Positions 8,708-22,342 of a DNA stretch of 64,000 nucleotides are shown here, in pieces. Every line of letters starts with the position of its first letter. The first letter of the stretch is position 1. A model generated the notes under the pieces. It was not told the DNA's origin, ran no database searches, and saw only the letters and a program-made list of their open reading frames with translations. The position numbers were made by a program, and so were the translations under genes. Location: positions 124,001 through 188,000 of the forward strand of contig JAUHYW010000009.1 of NCBI GenBank assembly GCA_030426085.1, given 5' to 3'. The DNA is from a bacterium (lineage in GTDB: Bacteria > Myxococcota_A > Bradymonadia > UBA7976 > UBA1532).

Positions 8708-10480
8708 CTACTCTTCGTCTTCGCCGCGGAAGGCGCCGAGCTGGTCGCCGAACACGTCGCCGAGCGACGCCGTGCTCTTGCCCTGCTTCTCGAGGTACGA
8801 GCTGTTGTCGGGGATGTCGCCCTCGTCGACGTGCTTGAGCGACAGGCCGATCTTGCGCTCCTCGCGGTCCACCGAGATGATCTCGGCGACGACCTCCTGG
8901 CCCTCGGAGACGACGTCGGCCGGGCTGTCGACCCGGGCGATGCTCATCTCGCTGACGTGGATGAGGCCCTCGACCCCCGGCTCCAGCTCCATGAAGGCGC
9001 CGAAGTCGTGGATCTTGGTGATCTTGCCCCGCACCAGCCGACCGATGGTGTACTTCTGCGGGATCTCGGCCTCCCACGCGTCGGGCGTGAGCTGCTTGAT
9101 GCCCAGGCTGAAGCGCTCGTTCTCGACGTCGATGTTGAGCACGACCGCCTCGACCTCGTCACCCTTCTTGAACAGCTCCGAGGGGTGCTTGATCTTCTGG
9201 GTCCACGACAGGTCGCTGATGTGCACCAGACCGTCGATGCCTTCCTCGATGCCGATGAAGATGCCGAAGTCGGTGATGTTGCGGATCTTGCCCAGGATGC
9301 GGGTGCCGACCGGGTACCGCTCGTGCAGCAGCGTCCACGGGTTGGGCTCGATCTGCTTCATGCCGAGGCTGATGCGCTTGTTCTTGGAGTCGATGTCCAG
9401 AACGATCGCCTCGACGGTGTCCCCGATCGCGACCATCTTGCTCGGGTGCTTGACCCGCTTGGTCCACGACATCTCCGAGATGTGGATCAGCCCCTCGATG
9501 CCTTCCTCGAGCTCGACGAAGGCGCCGTAGTCGGTCAGGCTGACCACCTTGCCGGCCACGCGGTCGCCCACGCGGTAGCGGCTCTCGGCGTGGATCCAGG
9601 GATCCTCGGTGATCTGCTTCAGCCCCAGCGAGACCCGCTCGGTCTCGGGGTTGAACTTGAGGACCTTGACCTCGATCTCGTCGCCGACCTGCACCATCTC
9701 GGACGGGTGGTTGACCCGGCCCCAGGACATGTCGGTGATGTGCAGCAGGCCGTCGATGCCCCCGAGGTCGACGAAGGCGCCGTACTCGGTGATGTTCTTG
9801 ACGGTGCCCTTGAGCACGGCGCCTTCCTCGAGCAGCTTGAGGGTCTTCGCCTTGAGCGAAGCCCGCTCCTTCTCGAGCAGCACGCGCCGCGAGAGCACGA
9901 TGTTGCCCCGCCGCTTGTTGAACTTGATGACCTTGAATTCGAAGTCCTGGTTGATGAACTTCTCCAGGTTCCGAATCGGCCGGATGTCGACCTGGCTGCC
10001 GGGCAGGAAGGCCTTGACCCCGATGTCGACCGAGAGCCCGCCCTTGACCCGGGCCACGATCTTGCCGGTGACCAGCTCGTCGCGCTCGCAGGCGAGGCTG
10101 ATCTGGTCCCAGATCCGCAGCTTCTCGGCCTTGTCCTTCGACAGCTCGACGAGCGCGTCGTCGTCCTCGTCCGCCTGGTCGACGTAGACCTCGACGGTGT
10201 CCCCCTCGGCGACGGTCACTTCACCGTCGGCGTCGCGGAACTCGGCGATCGGGATCTGGCCCTCGGACTTGTAGCCGATGTCGACGACCACGTAGTCCTT
10301 GCTGATCGAAAGGACCCGGCCGTTGACGATGTCACCGACCTTGAAGCGCTGGTTCGCCTGATACTGTTCGAACAGATCGGCGAACGACTCGCCCGAAGAA
10401 GCCTCGGCGCGGGACTTGCCGTCCTCGGGCACCTCGGTCCGGGCGCGGAGTTCCTGAATGCTGACGCTTCGGTACTCCAT
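8708..10480 (-). CDS. rpsA: 30S ribosomal protein S1
   Basis: A 590-residue protein with six S1 (OB-fold) RNA-binding repeats, recognisable by the recurring G-x-V-x-x-I-T-D-F/Y-G-A/I-F-V pattern followed by G-L-I/V-H-I-S-D/E-M-S-W. The start is ATG 10480 with AGGGAGA nearby; the frame is open far upstream but that part reads as noncoding. The N-terminal ~70 residues are an acidic extension (about residues 1-40) before the first repeat. S1 docks on the 30S subunit and helps initiate translation of structured mRNAs. ihfB follows on the same strand after 135 bases. The 185-base gap upstream of the gene shows no further coding sequence. Confidence 0.96.
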   Translation of the reverse strand: MEYRSVSIQELRARTEVPEDGKSRAEASSGESFADLFEQYQANQRFKVGDIVNGRVLSISKDYVVVDIGYKSEGQIPIAEFRDADGEVTVAEGDTVEVYVDQADEDDDALVELSKDKAEKLRIWDQISLACERDELVTGKIVARVKGGLSVDIGVKAFLPGSQVDIRPIRNLEKFINQDFEFKVIKFNKRRGNIVLSRRVLLEKERASLKAKTLKLLEEGAVLKGTVKNITEYGAFVDLGGIDGLLHITDMSWGRVNHPSEMVQVGDEIEVKVLKFNPETERVSLGLKQITEDPWIHAESRYRVGDRVAGKVVSLTDYGAFVELEEGIEGLIHISEMSWTKRVKHPSKMVAIGDTVEAIVLDIDSKNKRISLGMKQIEPNPWTLLHERYPVGTRILGKIRNITDFGIFIGIEEGIDGLVHISDLSWTQKIKHPSELFKKGDEVEAVVLNIDVENERFSLGIKQLTPDAWEAEIPQKYTIGRLVRGKITKIHDFGAFMELEPGVEGLIHVSEMSIARVDSPADVVSEGQEVVAEIISVDREERKIGLSLKHVDEGDIPDNSSYLEKQGKSTASLGDVFGDQLGAFRGEDEE

Positions 10481-10665
10481 TGTGCCTGCATTTCTCCCTG
10501 GGATTGGTGATTGCGCCCCCCGGCCGTAGGGAGGTCCCGGGCGAGAGGCGTGCAGAGTGGTGCGGGAACATAAGCGAGGCGCCGGGCGGTGTAAAGCCTT
10601 TTTCGGCGGCGGGCTTCGGGGCGCGTCGGGCGTCTCCCGGGCCCTCGAATGCGCCGCCGCCGGCC

Positions 10666-11481
10666 TCAGCGACCCCCGCGGTCGTTGAGCAGCACGCCCA
10701 CGATGCGCCGCCCCTCGAAGCGCTCGAGGGTGCGCTCGTAGTCCCCGCTGGCGAGGTCGGCCGGCTCGGCGACGATGAGCACCCCCTCGACGAGCGCCGC
10801 CAGATCGAAGACCGCGTCGCCGTCGAGCACCGGCGGGCCGTCGATGATCACCCGGTCGGCGGCCCCGTCGATCGCGTCGAGGATGGGCCGCAGCTCGCCG
10901 AGGCGCAGCACGTCGGGCGGCGCGTCGGGCTCGATGAACAGCGCGGCGAGGCGCTCGGCGAGCAGGGTCACGTCGATCGGGCTGCCCGGTGACCGGCGGC
11001 GGTGGCGCAGCGCGGCGACGAGCCCCCCCTGATCGGCGAGCCCGAAAGCCCGGGCGATGCCCGGCCGGCGGCGGTGCAGGTCGACGAGCACCACCCGATC
11101 GCGCTCGGCGAGGGCCGAGGCGAGGTTGATCGCGCTGATGGTGCGCCCGGCCATGCCCCGGGGCGAGGTGACGAGCAGCCGGCGCACGCCCGCGCAGTGC
11201 CCCTCGAGCTCGGCGGCCGCCGAGCGGTACAGGTCGCAGATCGGGGCCGACGGGCTCTGGAAGAAGCACAGGTGGGGGTCGACGGCGCCGGGGTCGAGGG
11301 CCGGGCGCACATAGCGCAGGCCGCCCCGACCGGGCGCGGTGGCGAGCAGCTCGGCGACCGGGGGCAGCCGGGGGGTGCGCCCGGGCAGGGCCTCGTCGAT
11401 GGAGACCCGGCGGGCGCCCTTGCGCACGAAGAGGTAGCCGCCTTCGTTGCGGCGGCCGCTGGGGGGGCTGTCGGCGCTCAA
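10666..11481 (-). CDS. CpsD/CapB-like BY-kinase homologue with degenerate P-loop
   Basis: A 271-residue protein with the ParA/BY-kinase fold. The stretch LLVTSPRGMAGRTISAINLA aligns with the Walker A of Wzc/CpsD-type tyrosine autokinases, but the usual G-x-G-K-S/T is G-M-A-G-R-T, so the nucleotide-binding lysine is replaced by arginine. A Walker A' (RVVLVDLHRRRPG) and Walker B (RVIIDGPP) follow. There is no Tyr cluster at the C-terminus. The family controls export of capsular or exopolysaccharide chains, and this copy may be an inactive or regulatory member. The start is uncertain: the frame's first start is TTG at 11481, and GTG 11427 is an alternative. The terminator of the upstream tRNA-Gly ends 33 bases before it. 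Confidence 0.6.
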   Translation of the reverse strand: MSADSPPSGRRNEGGYLFVRKGARRVSIDEALPGRTPRLPPVAELLATAPGRGGLRYVRPALDPGAVDPHLCFFQSPSAPICDLYRSAAAELEGHCAGVRRLLVTSPRGMAGRTISAINLASALAERDRVVLVDLHRRRPGIARAFGLADQGGLVAALRHRRRSPGSPIDVTLLAERLAALFIEPDAPPDVLRLGELRPILDAIDGAADRVIIDGPPVLDGDAVFDLAALVEGVLIVAEPADLASGDYERTLERFEGRRIVGVLLNDRGGR

Positions 11482-11513
11482 CGGGGTTCGTCCGGGCGGC
11501 TTCGAAATGAAAA

Positions 11514-11543
11514 ACGGCCGAGACCCGGGTGGGTCTCGGCCGT
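11514..11543 (-). terminator. Rho-independent terminator of tRNA-Gly
   Basis: A 13-bp perfect GC-rich stem (ACGGCCGAGACCC / GGGTCTCGGCCGT) with a four-base loop is followed on the minus strand by TTTT, directly after the tRNA-Gly gene. It is a textbook intrinsic terminator. Confidence 0.88.
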
Positions 11544-11548
11544 CAGGG

Positions 11549-11620
<72 letters not shown>

Positions 11621-11731
11621 GTCGGCGAAGGGCGTTCTAACCGATGACATGCCGTCGGGCAAGAAAAAAATGCACGACGCCCGGATACGGACACCGGCCC
11701 GCTGCGCCCGCGACCCCCGGTGGGCGCCGGC

Positions 11732-13348
11732 TCACAGGCCCTCCAGCACGGTGTCGGTGCCGAAGCGGCTGTCGCTGCGGTCGGGGTGGTCGATGGTGTA
11801 GTGCAGGCCCCGGCTCTCCTTGCGCAGGCAGGCCGAGCGGACGATCAGCTCGGCGACGACCGCCAGGTTGCGCAGCTCGAGCAGGTCGGGGGTCACCCGA
11901 TAGTCCCAGTAGTACTCGTGGATCTCGTCCCGCAGCAGGTCGATGCGGCGCCGGGCCCGGGCCAGCCGGCGGTCGCTGCGCACGATGCCGACGTAGTTCC
12001 ACATGAACCGGCGGATCTCCTTCCAGTTCTGGGTGATGACCACCACCTCGTCCGGCTCGCGGGCGTCGCCCGGATCCCAGCCGGGCAGGTCGGGCCCCGG
12101 CGCCCCCCGCTCGGAGAGCTCGCCGGCGACGGTGCGCGCCGCCCGGGCCCCGAAGACCGCGCCTTCGAGCAGGCTGTTGCTCGCCAGCCGGTTGGCCCCG
12201 TGCAGGCCGGTGCAGGCGACCTCGCCGATGGCGAACAGCCCGGCGACGTTGGTCCGGGCGTCGACGTCGGTCTGCACCCCGCCGCACATGTAGTGGGCCG
12301 CCGGCACCACCGGGATCGGGTCGCGGCGCATGTCGATGCCCAGCTCGAGGCAGCGGGCGTGGATGTTGGGGAAGCGCTCGGCGAGGTAGTCCCCCTCGCG
12401 GGCGCTCATGTCGAGCAGCACGTAAGGCTCGCCCCGCCGCTTCAGCTCGTGGTCGATGGCCCGGGCGACGATGTCCCGGGGGGCGAGGCTGCCCAGCGCG
12501 TGGTACTGCCGCATGAACGGGGTGCCGTCCATCAGCCGCAGCACGCCGCCCTCGCCGCGCAGCGCCTCGCTGATGAGGAAGCTGTTGGCCCGGGGGTGGA
12601 ACAGGCACGTCGGGTGGAACTGGAAGAACTCCAGGTTGGCCACCCGGGCCCCGGCCCGGTAGGCCATCGCCACCCCATCGCCGGTCGCCACCGGGGGGTT
12701 GCTGGTGTACTTGTAGACCTTGCCCGCCCCGCCGGTGGCCAGCACCGTGCACCGGGCGCGCACCGTCAGCACCCGGCGCCCCGGCACGTCGAGCACGTAG
12801 GCCCCCACGCAGCGGTTGCGCCCGCCGACCCGCAGGTGCTTGGCGGTGGTGATCAGGTCGACGGCGTGGTGGTGTTCGAGGATCTCAATGTCGGGGTGGG
12901 CCCGGGCGGCGCGCACCAGCGCCCGCTGGATCTCGGCCCCGGTGATGTCGCCGGCGTGCAGCACCCGGCGCTTGCTGTGGCCGCCCTCCCGGCCGAGGTC
13001 GAAGGCGCCGTCCGGGCCCCGGTCGAACTCGACCCCCCACTCGACGAGGCGGCGGACCACCGCCGGCCCCTCCTCGACGCACAGCCGCACCACGTCCGGC
13101 TTGCACAGCCCGGCCCCGGCGGTGAGCGTATCGGCGACGTGCTCCCCGAAGCTGTCGTCGTCCCCCAGCACGCTGGAGACGCCGCCCTGGGCGTAGCGGG
13201 TGTTGGCCTCGACCAGCTCGCGCTTGGTGACCACGAGCACCCGCCCGCTGCGGGCGGCGTCGAGGGCGAAGGACAGACCGGCGATGCCGCTGCCGAGCAC
13301 GAGCACGTCGACGTCGTGATCCGGGGAAGTTCTCAAGAGCTTGCCCAC
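11732..13348 (-). CDS. nadB: L-aspartate oxidase, first step of NAD biosynthesis
   Basis: A 538-residue flavoprotein of the NadB/succinate dehydrogenase family. The FAD-binding GSGIAGLS motif is at the N-terminus, followed by the NadB-typical RYAQGGVSSVL and the substrate-loop region GGHSKRRVLHAGD. HYMCGGVQTD and GLHGANRLASNSLLEG complete the flavin site. It oxidises L-aspartate to iminoaspartate, which NadA converts to quinolinate; nadA and nadC are not in the window. The frame's first start is GTG 13348, and an in-frame TTG at 13336 is an alternative. Both lie inside the outer stem of structured element copy 2, so folding of that leader could hide the start. Length and motifs are full, with no sign of damage. 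Confidence 0.93.
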   Translation of the reverse strand: MGKLLRTSPDHDVDVLVLGSGIAGLSFALDAARSGRVLVVTKRELVEANTRYAQGGVSSVLGDDDSFGEHVADTLTAGAGLCKPDVVRLCVEEGPAVVRRLVEWGVEFDRGPDGAFDLGREGGHSKRRVLHAGDITGAEIQRALVRAARAHPDIEILEHHHAVDLITTAKHLRVGGRNRCVGAYVLDVPGRRVLTVRARCTVLATGGAGKVYKYTSNPPVATGDGVAMAYRAGARVANLEFFQFHPTCLFHPRANSFLISEALRGEGGVLRLMDGTPFMRQYHALGSLAPRDIVARAIDHELKRRGEPYVLLDMSAREGDYLAERFPNIHARCLELGIDMRRDPIPVVPAAHYMCGGVQTDVDARTNVAGLFAIGEVACTGLHGANRLASNSLLEGAVFGARAARTVAGELSERGAPGPDLPGWDPGDAREPDEVVVITQNWKEIRRFMWNYVGIVRSDRRLARARRRIDLLRDEIHEYYWDYRVTPDLLELRNLAVVAELIVRSACLRKESRGLHYTIDHPDRSDSRFGTDTVLEGL

Positions 13349-13497
13349 AAAATACGGTCGAGCACAGTGCCGGACCGAGCGCCGAGGTCCAGGATGGAGG
13401 CCGCAGGAATACTCGAAGTATTCCGAGCGCCGACAGACGCCGAGATCGGCGCTCGGGACGGTGCTGGGCGAAGCGCCGGAGTTTGTGGGAAAGCTCT
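13336..13497. repeat. Structured intergenic element, copy 2
   Basis: A second copy of the element at 8045-8209, between pgsA and nadB. Its pairings are AGAGCTT (13336-13342) with AAGCTCT (13491-13497), and CCCACAAA (13344-13351) with TTTGTGGG (13482-13489). AGCAC (13361-13365) pairs with GTGCT (13461-13465), and CCGAGCGCCGA (13375-13385) with TCGGCGCTCGG (13446-13456). GGAATAC (13406-13412) pairs with GTATTCC (13418-13424). Compared with copy 1, the stems changed on both sides (GAAATAC/GTATTTC to GGAATAC/GTATTCC, and a different outer stem), while GCCGCAG, the ACTCGAA loop and GTGCTGGGCGA are conserved. Its left arm covers the nadB start, and its right arm ends four bases from the pgsA stop. 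Confidence 0.75.
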
Positions 13498-13501
13498 CAA
13501 C

Positions 13502-14119
13502 TCAGCTCGCCTCGCTCGCCTGACGGCGCTTCGAATCGAGCGCCCGGAAGAAGTCGCGGAAGTAGAGCACCGCGCTGATGACGCTGAAGACCACCGACAG
13601 CCCCAGCACCCACAGCCCCACGGTGTTGAAGTCGACCACCTCGGCGTGGATGCCGAAGAACCACAGGGTGTAGGGGTAGTGCACCAGCAGGCACATCACC
13701 GCGATGAGCTGTAGGGCGGTCTTGTACTTGCCGAACCAGCCGGCGGGGATGACCAGCCCCTCGCTCGAGGCGATGGCCCGCAGGCCGTTGATGGTCATCT
13801 CGCGGGTCAGGATGATGACCACCAGCCAGCCGGGCACCCGGTTCAGGGCGACCATCATCACCAGCATCGCCATGACCATCAGCTTGTCGGCGAGCGGGTC
13901 GAGGAACTTGCCGATGACCGTGACCAGCCCCATGCGGCGGGCCAGCCAGCCGTCGAAGAAGTCCGTGATCGTGGCGAAGGAGTACACCCAGGCGGCGATG
14001 GCGCAGCTCTCGGGCTCACCCCGCCAGATCAGCAGCATGACCAGGGGGATCGCCGCGATGCGGATGTAGGTCAGGATGTTGGGCAGGTTGACGAACTCTG
14101 CCCGGAGGGTGGACTTCAT
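13502..14119 (-). CDS. pgsA: CDP-diacylglycerol--glycerol-3-phosphate 3-phosphatidyltransferase
   Basis: A 205-residue integral membrane enzyme. The CDP-alcohol phosphotransferase signature D-x2-D-G-x2-A-R-x8-G-x3-D-x3-D is complete (DFFDGWLARR ... GKFLDPLADK). About five to six hydrophobic helices follow. It makes phosphatidylglycerol phosphate from CDP-diacylglycerol and sn-glycerol-3-phosphate in the inner membrane. Its ATG (complement 14117-14119) overlaps the stop of the transglycosylase gene in an ATGA arrangement, so the two are translationally coupled. Confidence 0.93.
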   Translation of the reverse strand: MKSTLRAEFVNLPNILTYIRIAAIPLVMLLIWRGEPESCAIAAWVYSFATITDFFDGWLARRMGLVTVIGKFLDPLADKLMVMAMLVMMVALNRVPGWLVVIILTREMTINGLRAIASSEGLVIPAGWFGKYKTALQLIAVMCLLVHYPYTLWFFGIHAEVVDFNTVGLWVLGLSVVFSVISAVLYFRDFFRALDSKRRQASEAS

Positions 14120-14781
14120 CGCTGCGTGGGCAACCGTTTCTGGTAGGCGTAGTAGTTGTTGAGCACCCGGCGGACGTACTCGGCGGTCTGGGTGTAGGGG
14201 ATGCCGTCGACGCTGCTCACCGCGCCCCCGCCGGCGTGATAGCCCGAGAGCGTCTTGACCAGATCACCGTCGAACTTGTTGGCCAGGATGCGCAGGTAGC
14301 GGGCGCCGCCGAAGATGTTCTGCTCGGGGTCGAACGGATCCTCGACCCCCATGTCGCCGGCGGTGCCGGGCATGAGCTGCATCAGCCCCTGCGCGCCCCG
14401 GTGGCTGACGACGTGCGGCTTGAAGTGGCTCTCGGTGCGCATCACCGCCCAGATGAGGGCCTCGGGCAGCCCGTAGTGGGCCGCGGCGGCCTGCACGAAG
14501 GCGGTGTAGCGCCGGGCGCGGGCGGCGGCGTCGGCCGGCTCGCTGCGGGCCCGGCGGGGGCTGCGCTTGGGGCGGGCGGCGGCGGTGCCCCGGCGGGTCT
14601 CGCGGTAGAGCACCCGGGCCCCCCGGCGGGAGCAGTCGCTGGTGACGGTGGTGCTGCCGTCGCGCTCCTTGACCACGCACATGTCGGCCGCGGCCGGCCC
14701 CGCCGTGAGCAGCACCGCCCCGAGCGCCGCGCCGACGAGGGCGGCGGGCAGCGGGCGGCGGGGGGGGGCGGGCGTGGACAT
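14116..14781 (-). CDS. Secreted lytic transglycosylase (SLT domain)
   Basis: A 221-residue protein. The start at ATG 14781 gives a clean Sec signal (ALVGAALGAVLLTAGPAAA). Next is a short DUF4124-like segment with two cysteines (MCVVKERDGSTTVTSDC), then a basic Arg/Ala linker, then a goose-lysozyme-type SLT domain from about residue 92. The catalytic glutamate is E117 (AVMRTESHF), and the motifs GAQGLMQLMP and GYHAGGGAV are present. It cleaves peptidoglycan glycan strands in the periplasm to form 1,6-anhydro-MurNAc ends. It precedes and overlaps pgsA. The 166 bases between it and the upstream tRNA contain no other gene. Confidence 0.9.
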   Translation of the reverse strand: MSTPAPPRRPLPAALVGAALGAVLLTAGPAAADMCVVKERDGSTTVTSDCSRRGARVLYRETRRGTAAARPKRSPRRARSEPADAAARARRYTAFVQAAAAHYGLPEALIWAVMRTESHFKPHVVSHRGAQGLMQLMPGTAGDMGVEDPFDPEQNIFGGARYLRILANKFDGDLVKTLSGYHAGGGAVSSVDGIPYTQTAEYVRRVLNNYYAYQKRLPTQR

Positions 14782-14905
14782 CGGCTTCGTCTTACCAGAA
14801 ACGGCGGGCGATGGGGAATCGGCGCTCGCTCGATCCGAACCGCGGAGGGCGGCGCCGTCTTCCGCGCAGCAGGTACACTCACGCACTGTCCGGGCCAGAA
14901 CGACG

Positions 14906-14935
14906 CGACCCCTCGCGGCGGGGCCGGAGGGGTCG
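14906..14935 (-). terminator. Hairpin downstream of the CAU tRNA
   Basis: An 8-bp perfect stem (CGACCCCT / AGGGGTCG) with a 14-base GC-rich loop lies 12 bases past the 3' end of the tRNA on the minus strand. There is no clear T-run, so termination is only suggested by position. Confidence 0.35.
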
Positions 14936-14947
14936 TGAGAGGCGCCG

Positions 14948-15024
14948 TGGTGGCTCAGCAGGGACTCGAACCCCGAACCTAGCGATTATGAGTCGCTCGC
15001 TCTAACCAGTTGAGCTACTGAGCC
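14948..15024 (-). tRNA. tRNA with CAU anticodon, probably tRNA-Ile2 (lysidine type)
   Basis: A full cloverleaf: acceptor GGCTCAG/CTGAGCC, D-arm with AGCTCAACTGG, anticodon arm AGCGA-CTCATAA-TCGCT (anticodon CAU), T-arm GGTTCGAGTCC, and an encoded ACCA 3' end. The anticodon stem GCGAC-TCATAAT-CGC resembles bacterial tRNA-Ile2, whose C34 is modified to lysidine by TilS to read AUA. Elongator tRNA-Met is the alternative and cannot be ruled out by eye. It is not initiator tRNA, because the acceptor stem is fully paired and three G-C pairs are absent from the anticodon stem. Confidence 0.9.
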
Positions 15025-15149
15025 GTGGGCGCGGAAACTAGCACCGGCTCCGGGGGCTGGCAAGGCAAAAAACGGCCGTGCCGTCGCCGGGTGAGATGAT
15101 GTATCCAGACGTGGGCCGGCCCCCCGACGCCGGCCGTGGAGGACACCCC

Positions 15150-16337
15150 ATGCGCTCGTCGATCCCGACCTCGCCCCGCTCGGCGCCGATGCTGATCGCC
15201 CTCGGGCTGCTGCTGGCCGCCTGCTCGCTCTCCGGCCGGGTCGGCGCCGCCGAGCCGGCCCCGGCCGGGGGCGTGGCCGCCGCCGACGTGCAGTCGGCCC
15301 TGAAGGCGGCGCTCGGCGACCGGCTGGTGACGACCCTCTCGGGGCCCGCGCTGAGCGTGCACTTCCTCGACATCGGCCAGGGGGACGCCATCCTGCTGAC
15401 GAGCCCCGCCGGCAAGAGCGTGCTGATCGACACCGGCCCCCCCGGCGCCGGGCCCACGCTGTGGGGCTACCTCGACGGGCTGGCCATCGACCGCCTCGAC
15501 CTGCTGATCAACACCCACCCCCACTCGGACCACATCGGCAACACCACCGAGCTGCTCGAGCGGGTGCCGGTGAGCCGGGTCTTCGACTCGGGCTTCGTGC
15601 ACCCCACGGCGACCTACGAGAAGCTGCTGGCGGCCATCGAGCAGAAGAAGATCCCGCTGCGGCTGGTGCGGGCCGGGCAGACGGTCAACCTCGACGAGGG
15701 CATCACCCTGAAGGTGATCGGCCCGGCCGACCCGCTCATCGACAAGTCGCGCTCCGACGCCAACGCCAACTCGGTGGTGGTGCGGGTCGACTACGGCGAG
15801 GTGAGCTTCATGCTGACCGGGGACGCCGAGGAGGAGACCGAGGCCCGGCTGCTGGCGGCGGGCGCCGCCGGGCTGAAGGCGACGGTGCTCAAGGTGGCCC
15901 ACCACGGCAGCAAGTACGCGACCCACCAGCCCTTTCTCGACGCGGTCTCCCCCGCCCTGGCGGTGGTCTCGTGCAGCGCCGACAACACCTACGGGCACCC
16001 CGCGCCCGAGACCCTGGAGCGGCTGAAGGCCAAGGGGGTGCCGGCGCTGGTGACCTCGACCCTGGGGCACATCACCGTCGCCACCGACGGGCGCAAGCTG
16101 ATGGTCACCCACGACCGGAACCTGCCCCAGCGGGCGGGCGACCCCCGGCTGGATCTCAACTCGGCGAGCCGGATCCACCTCGAGGCGCTGCCCGGCATCG
16201 GGCCCACGCTCGCCGAGCGCATCATCAGCGACCGGGCGGCCAACGGCCCCTACCGCACCGTGGACGACCTGACCCGGGTCTCGGGCATCGGCGAGGCGAC
16301 GGTGGAGACGCTGCGGCCCCTGGTGACCGCGCGCTGA
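15150..16337 (+). CDS. Exported ComEC-type metallo-beta-lactamase-fold hydrolase with helix-hairpin-helix tail
   Basis: A 395-residue protein. The start at ATG 15150 has GGAGG at the right distance. An N-terminal signal with lipobox LLAAC predicts a lipoprotein. The MBL domain (about residues 60-315) has the metal-binding NTHPHSDHIGN motif, VAHHGSK and a later AVVSCSADNTYGHP block, as in the C-terminal nuclease-like domain of the DNA-uptake protein ComEC. Residues about 330-395 form a ComEA-like helix-hairpin-helix pair (LNSASRIHLEALPGIG and LTRVSGIGEATVETL), which normally binds DNA without sequence specificity. An extracellular DNA-processing role is inferred. There is no ComEC membrane channel. 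The gene is convergent with the hybrid kinase gene. Confidence 0.85.
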   Translation: MRSSIPTSPRSAPMLIALGLLLAACSLSGRVGAAEPAPAGGVAAADVQSALKAALGDRLVTTLSGPALSVHFLDIGQGDAILLTSPAGKSVLIDTGPPGAGPTLWGYLDGLAIDRLDLLINTHPHSDHIGNTTELLERVPVSRVFDSGFVHPTATYEKLLAAIEQKKIPLRLVRAGQTVNLDEGITLKVIGPADPLIDKSRSDANANSVVVRVDYGEVSFMLTGDAEEETEARLLAAGAAGLKATVLKVAHHGSKYATHQPFLDAVSPALAVVSCSADNTYGHPAPETLERLKAKGVPALVTSTLGHITVATDGRKLMVTHDRNLPQRAGDPRLDLNSASRIHLEALPGIGPTLAERIISDRAANGPYRTVDDLTRVSGIGEATVETLRPLVTAR

Positions 16338-16351
16338 GGCGCCGGCCGGCG

Positions 16352-21319
<4,968 letters not shown>

Positions 21320-21535
21320 CGTATCTCCCGAAGGCGGGGTCGAAGGCGGCGGGCGCCCGGAAGCCGGGCGGGGTGCGCGGGGCGGCGTCCCCCGGAAGTG
21401 CGGCCATGGCCAGTCTCTCCTGAGCGTGCTGAGTGCCCGAGCGCACGGGGAGGGTCGCACCGGTGCGCCGCGGGAGCGTCCGCATATTCGAGCAGCGGCG
21501 GCCGCCGGCCGTCACGGTCGGCGGTCTGCGGTCGC

Positions 21536-22342
21536 TCAGGCGCCCTCCAGAGACGCCGCGATCTCGGCCGCGAGCCGGGCGGCCAGCGCCGGATCGGCCC
21601 CCGGCACCCCGGCCAGCGCCCGCCGGGTCGCCCGAGCGGCCGGATCATCCCCCGCCGCCGCGCCGGGCAGCGGCCCCGGCGGCGGGCGGCCCTCCTCGGG
21701 CGCGGCCAGCCCGCCCTTGCGGCGCTTCGCGACCAGCGCCGCGACCATGTCGGCCGGCAGCGGCTGCGGCCCGCCGAGCGGCAGGGCGGCGTGGGCGATG
21801 CGGCACAGGTGCTCGACCAGCTCGAGCCGCAGCCAGGCGGTCTCGAGGTCGGGCCCCCAGCTCAGCACGCCGTTGCCCGCGATCAGGACCGCGTCGCACC
21901 GCCGCGCGAACGGCTTCAGCGCCTCGACCGCCGCCGGGCCCGGCGCGGCGAGCGGCACGGTCGGGATCTCGGCCCCCAGGGACACCACCGCCTCGGGCAG
22001 GAACGGGTGGGGCAGCGGCCGCCCGGCGACCCCGAAGGCGGTGGCCAGCGGGGGGTGGGCGTGCACCACCGCCCGCACGTCGCCCCGCGCCCGGTAGACC
22101 GCGCAGTGCAGGCTCAGCTCACTGAACGGCCGGAAGCGCCCGGCCACCTTGCGCCCTGATCCGTCGGTCACCACGAGGCTGTCCCGCTCGACGGCGGCCT
22201 TGCTGAAGCGGGTGGGGGTGCACACGATGCGGTCGTCGGCGACGCGGGCCGAGAGGTTGCCGTCGTGATTGGCGACGAAGCCCGCCGCGTGCATCGCGTG
22301 GCTGTAGCGCACCAGATCGCGGCGGACGGCGGCCTCGTTCAC
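21536..22342 (-). CDS. Class II (zinc) aldolase/adducin-family protein
   Basis: A 268-residue protein. The class II aldolase domain occupies about residues 1-195, with the GNLSAR phosphate-binding motif, the metal-binding VVHAHPP pair and the downstream PEAVVSLG and GNGVLSWG segments. The family cleaves phosphorylated sugars such as fuculose- or rhamnulose-1-phosphate into dihydroxyacetone phosphate and an aldehyde; the substrate here is not decided. A C-terminal Pro/Ala/Gly-rich extension of about 75 residues is atypical for the family and could serve as linker or encapsulation tail. The GTG start overlaps the stop of the preceding EutN gene (GTGA), so it is the last gene of a three-gene operon with two microcompartment vertex proteins. 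Confidence 0.88.
   Translation of the reverse strand: MNEAAVRRDLVRYSHAMHAAGFVANHDGNLSARVADDRIVCTPTRFSKAAVERDSLVVTDGSGRKVAGRFRPFSELSLHCAVYRARGDVRAVVHAHPPLATAFGVAGRPLPHPFLPEAVVSLGAEIPTVPLAAPGPAAVEALKPFARRCDAVLIAGNGVLSWGPDLETAWLRLELVEHLCRIAHAALPLGGPQPLPADMVAALVAKRRKGGLAAPEEGRPPPGPLPGAAAGDDPAARATRRALAGVPGADPALAARLAAEIAASLEGA

Noticed and set aside
21320-21535. Short minus-strand frame 21309-21515 between hybrid kinase and aldolase
   Set aside because: It overlaps the kinase gene start, and the sequence reads as Pro/Arg/Ala noise with no ribosome site.
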